Assembly (NCBI RefSeq): GCF_020873895.1
Contig: NZ_JAHWGT010000038.1
Span: 1 to 64,000, forward strand
Direction of reading: 5' to 3'
From: Streptomyces sp. DH12
GTDB taxonomy: Bacteria; Actinomycetota; Actinomycetes; Streptomycetales; Streptomycetaceae
Length of the DNA stretch: 64,000 nucleotides
In this document: positions 1 to 8,336 of the stretch, in pieces
Numbering within the stretch: the stretch's first letter is position 1
Layout of the letters: each line of letters opens with the position of its first letter
The notes under the pieces: generated by a model
The model's input: the letters and a program-made list of their open reading frames with translations, nothing else
Database searches by the model: none
What the model was told of the DNA's origin: nothing
Made by a program: the position numbers and the translations under genes

Positions 1-697
1 CCACCCCGCACCCCCGGGGCCCCACACCTCGGCCCCGCACCTCCGGCCCCCGGCCCCGCACTTCCGGCCCCCGGCCGTGCACTCCTGCCCACCGATCGTG
101 CACCCCAGGGCACCGGCCCCCGGCCCCACACGGCCGACTCGCCCCGCTCCGCGGCAACAGACAGCCACCCGCAGGCCCCCGGCCCCGCAGCCCCGGCTCA
201 GGCACCCGCTTTCTGCAGCCCCGGCCCAGGCTGCGCCCACCGCAGCCCCGGCCGCAGGCTCCCGCCCGTCAGCGCAGCACTCCCGCCACCCCGGCCGGGT
301 CCCGACCCCGCGCCCACCACACGCCCGGCCCGCCCCTGCCCCGACCGCGACACCACGGCCCCGGGCGCGGCCCCGCGCCGCCGGTCTGCCCCGAGCCCGC
401 CACCAACGGCCCAGGCCCGCACGCCGCTGCGCCCCCGGCCCCATGGACGTGCGTAGCCTCACCCGACTGCCCCACCCGCGTGCGCAGCCCCTCACCCGAA
501 CGCGTGTCCGGCCCCTCAGCAGACCGCGTGCTCCAGACGGCACCGGCGTCCGCCACACCACCGGCGGCACTGGCCTGCGCGCCTGCCACGTGTCCTCGGT
601 CCGGTCGTGTCGGCGGATCCCCGCCCGCCCACACGGCTGTCGTACTTGAGGCCGCACGCCGCGTTTACCGGCTCCCTCTGGGACCCACCCTGAAGGT
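1..697. other. Gene-free, low-complexity GC-rich stretch
   Basis: I see no supportable gene. The first 80 bases are near-repeats of a C-rich unit (variants of GGCCCCGCACTTCCGG). Open frames exist on both strands, but they encode only Pro/Arg/Ala-rich or Gly-rich translations with no domain, as expected from skewed composition. It may hold the end of a gene lying to the left or the promoter of the gene starting at 698. CACCCT (686-691) lies 6 nt before that start and could be its -10 element. Confidence 0.5.
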
Positions 698-1852
698 ATG
701 GCAGGGAGTGTCGACCCGCCCGACGGGACGTCCGAGGGCCTCCCCGGCGAAGATGACGAGCACCGGCCCCTCGTCTTCGACGAGTCCTTCGTCCGTGCTG
801 CCCGTATCAGAGAGCTTTCGGCCCTGGAGCGGATGGCCGACGACACCGCCGCCGAGCCGGAAGCCCCTGGCAGGCGGCCCGGCGGCCCCTCCGACGGCGA
901 CCCCGGCATCCCGGTCGACACCGACCGGTACGCGTACCGCTCCGGCCGCGTCCGCCGGCGTGGCCGCGGTCCGGGCGCCGGTGGCTTGCTGGTGGTCCTC
1001 CTCGTCGTCGCCCTCTTCGCCGCCGCGGTCCACTTCGGCTCCCGCTACCCCTATCAACCCCCTCCCGACCCGCGGGCGGAACCGCTCCGCATGACCCTCG
1101 TCGCCCTCGCCCCCGCGGGTGTGGTCACGGGCGGCGAGGCCGGCGACCTGCTCGCCCGCGGACCCGCCGCTTCGGACCGCTCCGGTGCCGCCGGTATCGC
1201 CCTGCCCGCGGCGCGGCGCACCACCCACTTCTCGGAGGGGCAGGTGATGACCGCCCTGAGGGCCGCCAAGGAGTACCTGGTCCGGTCGTCCCTCGACCCC
1301 GACGTCATCGCCGGCGCCACGGTCCGTCCGGTGCGGACCCTGCTCGACCCGGACCAACTGGCCCAGTTCGACCGGAGCGTCGACTCTCCGGCCGCCGACG
1401 GGCAGCACGCCACGGGCGGCTGGCTCGTCCGCTTCGATCCGACTCGCGTGGCCCTGGCCGACCCGGACGTCCGGGTGAGGGGAACGCTCCGGGTCGCCGA
1501 GGTGTCCGCCGGTGTTCTGGAGGTCCTGACCGACCACACCAGCACCTACGTCCTGCGACCCGCCGTGCCGGGCGGCGCGTCCGCGGACGCGTCCCTCTTC
1601 ACCGTCCGACGGGAACTGCGCCTCCGTTTCGACCGCGAGGACCTGCGGGCACACCGTGCCGAGCTGGTGGCCAGCCACCTCCAGGCGGGACCGATGGACT
1701 GCTCCGCCGACCTGTCCGGGGCCTTGCGCCCCTTGTTGGCCGGGGAGCGGGCCGCAGCGACCGCACCGCTGCCGACCGACCCGTACGCCTCCGCGCCCGC
1801 CGCCCGCCAGTGTGCGCCGCTGTCCCCCCGCGCCCAGCCCACACCACGATGA
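698..1852 (+). CDS. Single-pass membrane protein, hypothetical
   Basis: Predicted protein of 384 residues. The first ~90 residues are acidic and low-complexity with a basic stop-transfer stretch (RVRRRGRGPG), followed by one membrane span at about residues 94-112 (GLLVVLLVVALFAAAVHFG). The ~270-residue remainder is predicted to be extracellular. It has no motif I can name and ends in a Pro/Ala-rich tail with two cysteines (MDCSADLS and RQCAPL) that could form a disulfide. The ATG has only a very close GAAGG before it; CACCCT 6 nt upstream could instead serve as the -10 of a leaderless message. It converges on the M48 peptidase gene. The long minus-strand open frame across this gene is a shadow caused by that peptidase's frameshift. 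Function unknown. Confidence 0.75.
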   Translation: MAGSVDPPDGTSEGLPGEDDEHRPLVFDESFVRAARIRELSALERMADDTAAEPEAPGRRPGGPSDGDPGIPVDTDRYAYRSGRVRRRGRGPGAGGLLVVLLVVALFAAAVHFGSRYPYQPPPDPRAEPLRMTLVALAPAGVVTGGEAGDLLARGPAASDRSGAAGIALPAARRTTHFSEGQVMTALRAAKEYLVRSSLDPDVIAGATVRPVRTLLDPDQLAQFDRSVDSPAADGQHATGGWLVRFDPTRVALADPDVRVRGTLRVAEVSAGVLEVLTDHTSTYVLRPAVPGGASADASLFTVRRELRLRFDREDLRAHRAELVASHLQAGPMDCSADLSGALRPLLAGERAAATAPLPTDPYASAPAARQCAPLSPRAQPTPR

Positions 1853-2018
1853 CGCGCAGACCCGGGCCGGCCAGGCGAACTCCGACCGGCTCATCGCCGA
1901 CCGGCTCGACCGGGCCGTCACCGACCGGGCCGTCCACGGTCCCCGTTCCGCCGGCGCGGTCGGAACCGCGTCCGCCCGGCGATCACCCTGCCCGGCGTGA
2001 CCGGACACGTCCGGCCCG

Positions 2019-3136
2019 TCAGCCCTGGTCCTTGCCCCCGCCCGTGGTGTCCCCGTCGGTGCCGGCTGCCCTCCACCGTCGCCGCCGGCCGGCCGGCCGC
2101 CGCTCCCGGCCCCGGCTCCTCCGGTGAACTTCCCGAAGAGCTTCCCGCCGAGGTCCCCGGCACCGCCGGCTATGTCACCGACCAGCTTCATCAGCGGGTC
2201 CTTGCTGCCGCGCACCGTGTCCGCGTAGTGGCCGGCGGACTCACGGAAGGAGTCGGTGACCGACGTGTTCCCGTCTTCCGAGCGCCGGGCGTAGTGACCG
2301 TCCATGATCCGTTGGTAGTCGCGGCTCTCGGACCACTTCTTCAGCTCGGCCGCCCGCACCGTGGTGAACGGGTGGCTGCGCGGCAGCACGTTCAGGATCT
2401 TCAGCACCGAGTCGCGCAGGTCACCGCCCGCCTCGTACTCCTCCGCCTGCGCCAGGAACGCGTCGACGTTCATCTCGTGGAGGTGGTGGCCGCCCGCGAG
2501 CTTCATCAGACCGCGCATCGACGCCTGCACGTCCTGGCCGACGAGCAGGCCGGCCCGGTCGGCCGACAGCTCCGACTTGCGGAACCACTCCCGCAGCGCC
2601 GTGACGATGGCCATGATCGCCATGTTGCCCAGCGGGATCCAGGCGACCTTCAGTGCCAGGCTCGTCAGGAACAGCAGCACCGTCCGGTAGACGGAGTGGC
2701 CGGAGAGGGCGTGGCCGACCTCGTGGCCGACGACCGCCCGCATCTCCTCCTCGTCCAGCAGCTCCACCAGACTCGTCGTCACCACGATGATCGGCTCGTC
2801 CAGGCCGATGCACATCGCGTTCGGCTTCGGGTCCTGCGTGACGTACATCGGCGGGACCTTCTCCAGGTCGAGGATGTAGCAGGCGTCCCGCAGCATGTCG
2901 TGGAGCTGGGCGAACTGGGCGTCGCTCACCCGCACGGAGTCGGAGAGGTACAGCAGGCGCAGGCTCCGCTCGGGCAGCAGCCCGCTCAGCGCCTTGAACA
3001 CGGTGTCGAAGCCGGTGAGCTTGCGCAGCGCGACGAGCGCCGAGCGGTCCGCCGGGTGTTCGTAGGCGCGGGACGAGATCCCGGGAAAGCGTCGGCGCGT
3101 ACGGCTCGGCATCTTCTCGTGGCCGTTCTCGGTCAT
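2019..3136 (-). CDS. M48 family zinc metallopeptidase, frameshifted near its C-terminus
   Basis: A membrane-associated Ste24/HtpX-like peptidase. The zinc motif HEVGHALSGH is followed by a hydrophobic stretch (YRTVLLFLTSLALKVAWI) and the downstream ligand segment ELSADRAGLL. The start is the ATG at 3136 (MTENGHEK), chosen for GGGGG 5 nt upstream; an ATG at 3148 is the alternative. After the Gly-rich tail (GGAGAGSGG) the main frame has no stop and would run antisense through the whole neighbouring gene to 665. Adding one G in the GGAGGG run near 2069-2071 moves translation into a frame ending naturally as GTDGDTTGGGKDQG with TGA at 2019. I therefore give 2019 as the intended end and read this as a one-base deletion, either real or a sequencing error. 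The catalytic domain is intact. Confidence 0.8.
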
Positions 3137-3220
3137 GGTTGCCCCCATATGTCGTACGAGCTCTGCCTCGTCCCCCGGACAGTCCTCAGCGTAGGCGTTG
3201 GTCTCCGAGACCGCTCTGGC

Positions 3221-3243
3221 TGTGGACAACGGCCTGTGGACAA
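3221..3243 (-). promoter_or_regulatory. Pair of DnaA-box-like 9-mers
   Basis: TGTGGACAA occurs twice (3221-3229 and 3235-3243), that is, TTGTCCACA on the minus strand, the preferred Streptomyces DnaA box. The two copies are 14 bp apart start to start, in the intergenic region between the divergent M48 peptidase and the small membrane protein upstream of nadD. Two boxes are too few for an origin. A DnaA-titrating or DnaA-regulated promoter site is a guess. Confidence 0.5.
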
Positions 3244-3351
3244 CGTCCTGTGCGAGGGGAACGGCTGAGTCGGCGTGAGCGTGCCCGCGCCGCCCGCATA
3301 CGATGTGCGCGAAGTCTCCGCCCCAGACCCCGATGGATTGGTCCGCAGAAG

Positions 3352-3519
3352 ATGAGCAGCCTCCACACCGCCGCCGCCCACCTGGTCACGCTCGCCGAAG
3401 GCGGCTCCGAGCACGGCGGCAACCACGAGAGCCTCAACCCGTACCTCACCGGCGGTGGCGCGCTCCTCGCGCTGCTCCTCCTGCTCTGGGTCACCACCCG
3501 CTTCAACCGCGATCGCTGA
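3352..3519 (+). CDS. Small membrane protein upstream of nadD
   Basis: Predicted 55-residue protein. A His/Gly-rich soluble N-terminus ([18 protein letters not shown]) precedes one strongly hydrophobic C-terminal segment ([16 protein letters not shown]) and ends in the basic tail RFNRDR. The start is the ATG at 3352, preceded by a weak GAAG; a longer in-frame reading upstream has non-coding character. A tiny protein of this shape next to nadD is typical of streptomycetes from memory, but its function is unknown to me. It ends 53 nt before nadD, in the same direction. Confidence 0.7.
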   Translation: MSSLHTAAAHLVTLAEGGSEHGGNHESLNPYLTGGGALLALLLLLWVTTRFNRDR

Positions 3520-3572
3520 GCCGGCGCCCGCCGGGACCAGGCCGCAGCGACGTGCCGTTAGGCTCTGCACGC

Positions 3573-4193
3573 ATGGGAGAGCAGGAAGTGCCGAGAAGTC
3601 CCGGCAGACGCCGCCTTGGCGTGATGGGTGGGACGTTCGACCCGATCCACCACGGGCACCTGGTGGCCGCCAGTGAGGTGGCCGCCCTGTTCCACCTCGA
3701 CGAGGTGGTGTTCGTGCCGACCGGGCAGCCGTGGCAGAAGACCCACAAGGTGGTCTCCCCGGCTGAGGACCGCTATCTGATGACGGTCATCGCCACGGCG
3801 TCGAACCCCCAGTTCTCGGTGAGCCGCATCGACATCGACCGCTCGGGCCCCACGTACACCATCGACACCTTGAGGGAGCTGCGCTCCCTCAACCCGGACA
3901 CCGATCTGTTCTTCATCACCGGCGCCGACGCGCTGTCGCAGATCATGCCGGGCTGGCGCAACGCCGAGGAGCTCTTCTCGCTCGCGCACTTCATCGGGGT
4001 GACCCGCCCCGGCCACGACCTGTCGGACGACGGACTGCCCAAGGGCGGCGTCTCCCTGGTCGAGGTGCCCGCGCTCGCCATCTCCTCGTCGGACTGCCGC
4101 ACGAGGGTCGCCAAGGGCGACCCGGTCTGGTACCTGGTACCGGACGGTGTGGTGCGCTACATCGACAAGCGCCAGTTGTACCGGGGCCGATGA
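3573..4193 (+). CDS. nadD: Nicotinate-nucleotide adenylyltransferase
   Basis: Transfers AMP from ATP to nicotinic acid mononucleotide to make deamido-NAD, in NAD biosynthesis (cytosol). The 206 residues show the nucleotidyltransferase signature [11 protein letters not shown] at residues 19-29 and the C-terminal ISSSDCR (170-176) of the (H/T)xGH...ISSTxxR family. The start is the ATG at 3573. There is no Shine-Dalgarno, but TAGGCT (3559-3564) ends 8 nt before it, so the message is probably leaderless. nadD followed by a LytR_C protein and rsfS is the usual actinobacterial order and suggests cotranscription. The downstream gene begins 19 nt after the stop. Confidence 0.96.
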   Translation: MGEQEVPRSPGRRRLGVMGGTFDPIHHGHLVAASEVAALFHLDEVVFVPTGQPWQKTHKVVSPAEDRYLMTVIATASNPQFSVSRIDIDRSGPTYTIDTLRELRSLNPDTDLFFITGADALSQIMPGWRNAEELFSLAHFIGVTRPGHDLSDDGLPKGGVSLVEVPALAISSSDCRTRVAKGDPVWYLVPDGVVRYIDKRQLYRGR

Positions 4194-4212
4194 GGCACGG
4201 AGAGGGGCACCG

Positions 4213-6354
4213 GTGAACGACCGGAACAACCACCACGACCCGTACTACCCGCCGCAGCCGCAGATCGTCGGCTACGACGAGTACGGGCAGCCGGTGTACC
4301 AGCGGGGCGCGTCGGACCAGCAGCAGCCGGGGGCGGGCCCGGCGCCGGTCGACGGCCGGCAGGAGTACGGGTACGGCTACGACCCGTACGCCCAGGCGCA
4401 GCAGTACCCCGAACCCGAGCAGTACCCCCAGGCCCGGCAGTACCCCGGAAACCAGCAGTACACCGAGGGCCACGGCTACTCCCAGGGCCAGGCGTACCAC
4501 CAGGACCAGCCGTACCAGGACCAGCCGTACCAGGGTCAGGGTCAGCCGTACCAGGGCCAAGACCAGCCGTACCAGGGTCAGGGTCACCACCAGCCCCAGC
4601 AGCCCCACCCGCAGCAAGCGCGCGGACAGCAGCCGGGCGGGCAGACGCAGGGCGGGCAGGCATACGGCTACGACCCGTACGGCGCCCAGCAGCCCCAGCA
4701 ACTCCAGCAGCCGCAGCAGCCCCAGCAGTGGCAGTCCTCGGGGCGTCCGTCCGCGCCCGGGCACTCCGCCGCGCATGCCGCACCGCAGACCACCGCGCCG
4801 CAGCCCACCGCCCAGCAGGCCGCGTCCGCGCCGGCCGCCGGGCACGCCGTCGCCCCCGTGCCGGTTCCGGAGCAGCGGCGTCCCGCCCCGGAGCAGGAGC
4901 GGCCCGCGGCGCCGGAGCCGCCCGCGCCCGGACGCCGGGCCCGCTCCCGTGACGAGCGCCGCACCTCCGGGGAGCGCGCCGCCGGCGAGGCCCCCGAGGC
5001 CCGGGAGCGGCGCCCGGGGGCGGGGGAGACCCCCGGGGCCGCCCGTGACCCCCGCAACGCCCGTGACCCCCGCAACGCCCGTGACGCCGGTGACTACAGC
5101 ACCGAGCAGTTCGCCTTCGTCGACGAGCCGGACGAGGAGTCCGAGGACGTCATCGACTGGCTCAAGTTCACCGAGAGCCGCTCGGAGCGCCGCGAGGAGG
5201 CCAAGCGGCGCGGCCGCAACCGGATGGTCGCCCTCGTCGTCGCCCTCGCCCTGGCACTCGTCGGCGGTGTCGGTTACCTCTGGTACGCCGGGCTGCTCCC
5301 CGGCCTGTCCCGGGAGGACGGCAAGCAGGGCGGCGCCACCGCCACCGGGCCGCAGAAGCGGGACGTCATCGTCCTGCACCTGCACGACACCAAGGACCAG
5401 GCCACGTCCACCGCCCTCCTGGTCGACAACGCGACGACCAAGCAGGGCACGACCGTCCTCCTGCCGAACGCCCTCGCCGTCACCAACGACGACGGGACCG
5501 CCACCACCCTCGGCAAGTCCGTCGAGGACGACGGCTCGTCCGGCACGCGTGAGGCCGTCGGTTCCCTCCTCGGCACCCGGATCACCGGCACGTGGCGGCT
5601 CGACACCCCGTACCTGGAGAACCTCGTCGAGCTCGTCGGCGGCATCGAGGTCACCACCGACGCGGAGGTGCCCGCCGCCAAGGAGGGGGAACCCCCGCTC
5701 GTGCGGAAGGGCGAGGGCCAGACCCTCGACGGCCGCGCGGCCGTCGCCTACGCCACCCACCGCGGTGACGGCGAGTCCGAGGCCGAGCAGCTCCAGCGGT
5801 TCGGGCAGGTCGTCCACGGGGTGCTGCGGAAGATGTCGGACGACCCGAAGAGCGCCACCACGACCATCCAGTCCCTGGCGCAGATCCTCGACCCGTCCCT
5901 CCCCGACAAGGACCTCGGCGCGTCCCTCGCCAAGCTCGCCGAGCACGCCAGGAAGGGCGCCTACAAGACGGCGATGCTGCCGGTGGAAGGCGACGGGCGG
6001 CTGACCGAGGAGGCCGGCCGCAGTGTGGTCCGGGAGATCCTCGGCGGCTCCGTCACCGCCCCCGAACAGGGGGCCGTCGTGCGGGTCGGCGTCCGCAACG
6101 CCAGCGGTGACCCCGACGCCACCGAGGCGGCGCGGATCGTCCTCGTCAACGGCGGCTACGCCGTCGTCGACGGCGGCAGGGCGAACGGTACGGAGGGCAG
6201 CTCCGAGATCGTCTACGGCGACGCCGCCCGGAAGCCCGAAGCCGGCGAGGTCGCCAAGACCCTGGGCCTGCCGGCCGAGGCGGTCCGCCAGGGCGAGTCG
6301 CCGGCCAACGCCGACGTCACCGTCGTGCTGGGCAAGGACTACAAGGCCCCCTGA
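4213..6354 (+). CDS. Membrane-anchored LytR C-terminal domain protein with degenerate LCP-like region
   Basis: Predicted 713 residues, starting at GTG 4213 behind GAGAGGGG. Residues 1-~290 are Gln/Pro/Tyr-rich, with tandem QPYQGQ-type repeats near 95-125, then a charged Arg/Glu linker containing the repeat RDPRNA. One membrane span lies at about 337-362 (MVALVVALALALVGGVGYLWY), so the C-terminal half should be outside the cell. That half resembles an LCP (LytR-CpsA-Psr) fold followed by a LytR_C domain (RVGVRNASGDPDATEAARIV). However, the LCP core lacks the Arg-x-SDT-type and second-Arg motifs of active phosphotransferases: the equivalent stretch reads VLHLHDTKDQATSTALLVD. It may be a non-catalytic envelope protein. 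Location between nadD and rsfS is conserved in actinobacteria. Confidence 0.85.
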   Translation: MNDRNNHHDPYYPPQPQIVGYDEYGQPVYQRGASDQQQPGAGPAPVDGRQEYGYGYDPYAQAQQYPEPEQYPQARQYPGNQQYTEGHGYSQGQAYHQDQPYQDQPYQGQGQPYQGQDQPYQGQGHHQPQQPHPQQARGQQPGGQTQGGQAYGYDPYGAQQPQQLQQPQQPQQWQSSGRPSAPGHSAAHAAPQTTAPQPTAQQAASAPAAGHAVAPVPVPEQRRPAPEQERPAAPEPPAPGRRARSRDERRTSGERAAGEAPEARERRPGAGETPGAARDPRNARDPRNARDAGDYSTEQFAFVDEPDEESEDVIDWLKFTESRSERREEAKRRGRNRMVALVVALALALVGGVGYLWYAGLLPGLSREDGKQGGATATGPQKRDVIVLHLHDTKDQATSTALLVDNATTKQGTTVLLPNALAVTNDDGTATTLGKSVEDDGSSGTREAVGSLLGTRITGTWRLDTPYLENLVELVGGIEVTTDAEVPAAKEGEPPLVRKGEGQTLDGRAAVAYATHRGDGESEAEQLQRFGQVVHGVLRKMSDDPKSATTTIQSLAQILDPSLPDKDLGASLAKLAEHARKGAYKTAMLPVEGDGRLTEEAGRSVVREILGGSVTAPEQGAVVRVGVRNASGDPDATEAARIVLVNGGYAVVDGGRANGTEGSSEIVYGDAARKPEAGEVAKTLGLPAEAVRQGESPANADVTVVLGKDYKAP

Positions 6355-6439
6355 TCACGGGGCCCGGGAAAGGCTGGTCGGGCTGTCGGCGGTACGTGAG
6401 ACCCTTGAGGTGTTCCCGACCGCCGACGAAAGCCTGCTT

Positions 6440-6895
6440 GTGACCGCCACTGACCGTTCCATCGAGCTCGTCAACGCCGCCGCCCAGGCGGCCGCCGACC
6501 GGCTCGCGCACGACATCATCGCGTACGACGTCAGCGACGTGCTGTCGATCACCGACGCCTTCCTGCTCGCCTCCGCGCCCAACGACCGCCAGGTCAAGTC
6601 GATCGTCGACGAGATCGAAGAGCGGCTCAACAAGGAGCTGGGCGCCAAGCCCGTGCGCCGCGAGGGCGACCGCGAGGCCCGCTGGGTCCTCCTCGACTAC
6701 GTGGACATCGTCGTCCACGTCCAGCACAGCGAGGAGCGGGTCTTCTACGCCCTGGAGCGGCTGTGGAAGGACTGCCCCGAGTTGCCGCTCCCCGAGGACG
6801 CCGTGAAGACCCGCGGGAAGGCCGAGGAGCACGCGCGGCTCACCGGCGCCGAGGGCGGCGACCTCGGTGCCGGGACGGACGGTGAGCTGCGCTGA
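6440..6895 (+). CDS. rsfS: Ribosomal silencing factor RsfS
   Basis: Binds L14 on the 50S subunit and blocks subunit joining when nutrients are scarce (known of the family). The 151 residues match the Iojap/RsfS fold: DIIAYDVSDVLSITDAFLLAS, NDRQVKSIVDEIEE, and the C-terminal core WVLLDYVDIVVHVQ followed by RVFYALERLW. The start is the GTG at 6440 (VTATDRSIEL). Residues after ~115 form a charged, Gly-rich tail. The stop codon overlaps the CTG start of the next gene (CTGA, 6892-6895), implying translational coupling. Confidence 0.94.
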   Translation: MTATDRSIELVNAAAQAAADRLAHDIIAYDVSDVLSITDAFLLASAPNDRQVKSIVDEIEERLNKELGAKPVRREGDREARWVLLDYVDIVVHVQHSEERVFYALERLWKDCPELPLPEDAVKTRGKAEEHARLTGAEGGDLGAGTDGELR

Positions 6896-7545
6896 GCGCC
6901 ACCAAGGGCGGCAAGGGCCGCCGTATCGTCCTGTGGCGCCACGGCCAGACCGCCTGGAACCTGGAGCGCCGCTTCCAGGGCAGCACCGACATCGAGCTGA
7001 CCGAGACGGGCGTCGCCCAGGCGCGCCGTGCCGCCCGGCTGCTCGCGGCCCTGCGGCCGGACGCGATCATCGCTTCCGACCTCAGGCGCGCGGCGGCCAC
7101 GGCCGCCGAGCTCGCCGCGGTCACCGGCCACGAGGTCACCCACGACGCCGCGCTGCGCGAGACGTACGCGGGCGTCTGGCAGGGCCTGACCCACACGGAG
7201 ATCCTCGCCCGGCACGGCGAGGAGTACCGGGCGTGGAAGCGCGGCGAGCCCGTCCGGCGCGGCGGCGGCGAACTGGAGACCGAGGTCGCCGACCGGGCCG
7301 CCCCCTTCGTGCTGCAGCACGTCGAGAAGGTGCCCGAGGACGGCACCCTCGTCGTCGTCAGCCACGGCGGCACGATCCGCACCACCATCGGCCGGCTGCT
7401 GGGCCTCGAACCGCACAGCTGGGAGAGCCTCGGCGGCCTGACGAACTGCTGCTGGTCCGTCCTCGGCGAGGGCGCCCGCGGCTGGCGGCTGCTGGAGCAC
7501 AACGCCGGCACGCTCCCCGAACCGGTCCTCGGCGACGACGACTGA
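6892..7545 (+). CDS. Histidine phosphatase (phosphoglycerate mutase family), apparent CTG start
   Basis: A branch-1 histidine phosphatase of 217 residues. The phosphohistidine motif RHGQT lies at residues 16-20, the acid region at LRETYAGVWQG, and the second catalytic His in SHGGT (H158). Substrate unknown; the family includes phosphoglycerate mutases and small phosphatases. No ATG, GTG or TTG exists in frame between the upstream in-frame TGA (6883-6885) and the catalytic RHG. The first canonical start is GTG 7309, deep inside the domain. CTG at 6892 overlaps the rsfS stop as CTGA, has GGTGAG 5 nt upstream and gives a natural N-terminus (LSATKGGKGRRIVLWRHG). I therefore call CTG, initiated by coupling to rsfS. 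Confidence 0.88.
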   Translation: MSATKGGKGRRIVLWRHGQTAWNLERRFQGSTDIELTETGVAQARRAARLLAALRPDAIIASDLRRAAATAAELAAVTGHEVTHDAALRETYAGVWQGLTHTEILARHGEEYRAWKRGEPVRRGGGELETEVADRAAPFVLQHVEKVPEDGTLVVVSHGGTIRTTIGRLLGLEPHSWESLGGLTNCCWSVLGEGARGWRLLEHNAGTLPEPVLGDDD

Positions 7546-7618
7546 CCCGGATTTCACTTTCGGGCAGGTGACAGGCTAAAGTTCTTCTTGTTCGCAGCGC
7601 GGAGCGCGAAGAACACGA

Positions 7619-7691
<73 letters not shown>

Positions 7692-7700
7692 CAGTCAAGG

Positions 7701-7735
7701 ATCCCGTCCCCGTCAGGGGGCGGGATTTCTGTTTC
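7701..7735 (+). terminator. Intrinsic terminator after tRNA-Ala
   Basis: An 11-bp stem (ATCCCGTCCCC at 7701-7711 with GGGGGCGGGAT at 7716-7726, one G:T pair), a 4-nt loop, then TTCTGTTTCT. It lies 9 nt after the tRNA. Confidence 0.85.
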
Positions 7736-7934
7736 TCCACCCTCCACCCGGCCATCCGCTGCCGCCCGGTACGGGCTCCCTGGCCGGCCCTCCCGGCGGT
7801 CCCGCCCATCGCCCCCGGTCGGACGCCCGGCCCGGCGCCCGCCGGTCACCCGACCGCACTCCCGGCCGCCCGGCGCCATGGCAGAATCGGACGGCCGGAG
7901 GGGGCTGACGGACCGGACGGGAGGAGTGCGCGCG

Positions 7935-8099
7935 ATGGCCGCCAGGAACAACGAGGGACCCGCCGCCCGGCTCGCCGTCCCGAAGGCGCGCACCGCCCTC
8001 GGCTGCCCCGCCTGCGGATCCGCGGACGTCGCGCAGGTGCTCGGTGACAACGGCGGCGTGACCTACGTCTGCACGTCCTGCGGCCACAGCTGGAGCTGA
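7935..8099 (+). CDS. Small zinc-ribbon protein
   Basis: Predicted 54 residues starting at ATG 7935 behind GGGAGGAG. The C-terminal half is a compact zinc ribbon, CPACGSADVAQVLG then CTSCGHSW, with two CxxC knuckles about 20 residues apart. The N-terminal half is Ala/Arg-rich. This is like RNA- or DNA-binding zinc ribbons, but the role is unknown. The next gene starts directly after the stop, so the two are probably translated from one message. Confidence 0.8.
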   Translation: MAARNNEGPAARLAVPKARTALGCPACGSADVAQVLGDNGGVTYVCTSCGHSWS

Positions 8100-8102
8100 G
8101 TG

Positions 8103-8336
8103 ATGGGTGCACACAGGCGGAAGTGCGACTGGTGCGGCAGTGGCACGCCGATCGTCCGCGACATGGATCCGGTCAACCCGGACTACCAGTACTGGTGCGA
8201 GGAGTGCGCGCGGGCGCTGATCATAAAAGGCGACCCCATCGAGACCTACCGGGAGCTCGAAGGGGAGCCCATCTACGGGCGCCTCCTCGACGAGCACTGC
8301 ACCCTCAAGCGCTTCTACTCCTTCGCGACGGCCTGA
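8103..8336 (+). CDS. Small CxxC protein, hypothetical
   Basis: Predicted 77 residues, rich in paired cysteines: CDWCGSGTP near the N-terminus and WCEECARAL about 25 residues later form a likely treble-clef or zinc-ribbon site. The rest (GDPIETYRELEGEPIYGRLL) is acidic. The start is ATG 8103; GTG 8100 directly before it is equally possible, given the TGAGTGATG junction with the preceding zinc-ribbon gene. The last 22 bases overlap the convergent glycosyltransferase gene. Function unknown; pairing with another zinc ribbon suggests a joint role. Confidence 0.78.
   Translation: MGAHRRKCDWCGSGTPIVRDMDPVNPDYQYWCEECARALIIKGDPIETYRELEGEPIYGRLLDEHCTLKRFYSFATA

Noticed and set aside
77-649. Open frames on both strands in the first 650 bases
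   Set aside because: Translations are Pro/Arg/Ala or Gly-rich without domains, and the two strands are equally open, as expected of C-rich low-complexity DNA.
665-1852. Minus-strand extension of the M48 peptidase through the whole neighbouring gene
   Set aside because: It exists only because of the apparent one-base deletion near 2070; the plus-strand gene has a sensible membrane protein layout.
3221-3243. Replication origin
   Set aside because: Only two DnaA boxes and no dnaA/dnaN genes; Streptomyces origins hold many more.
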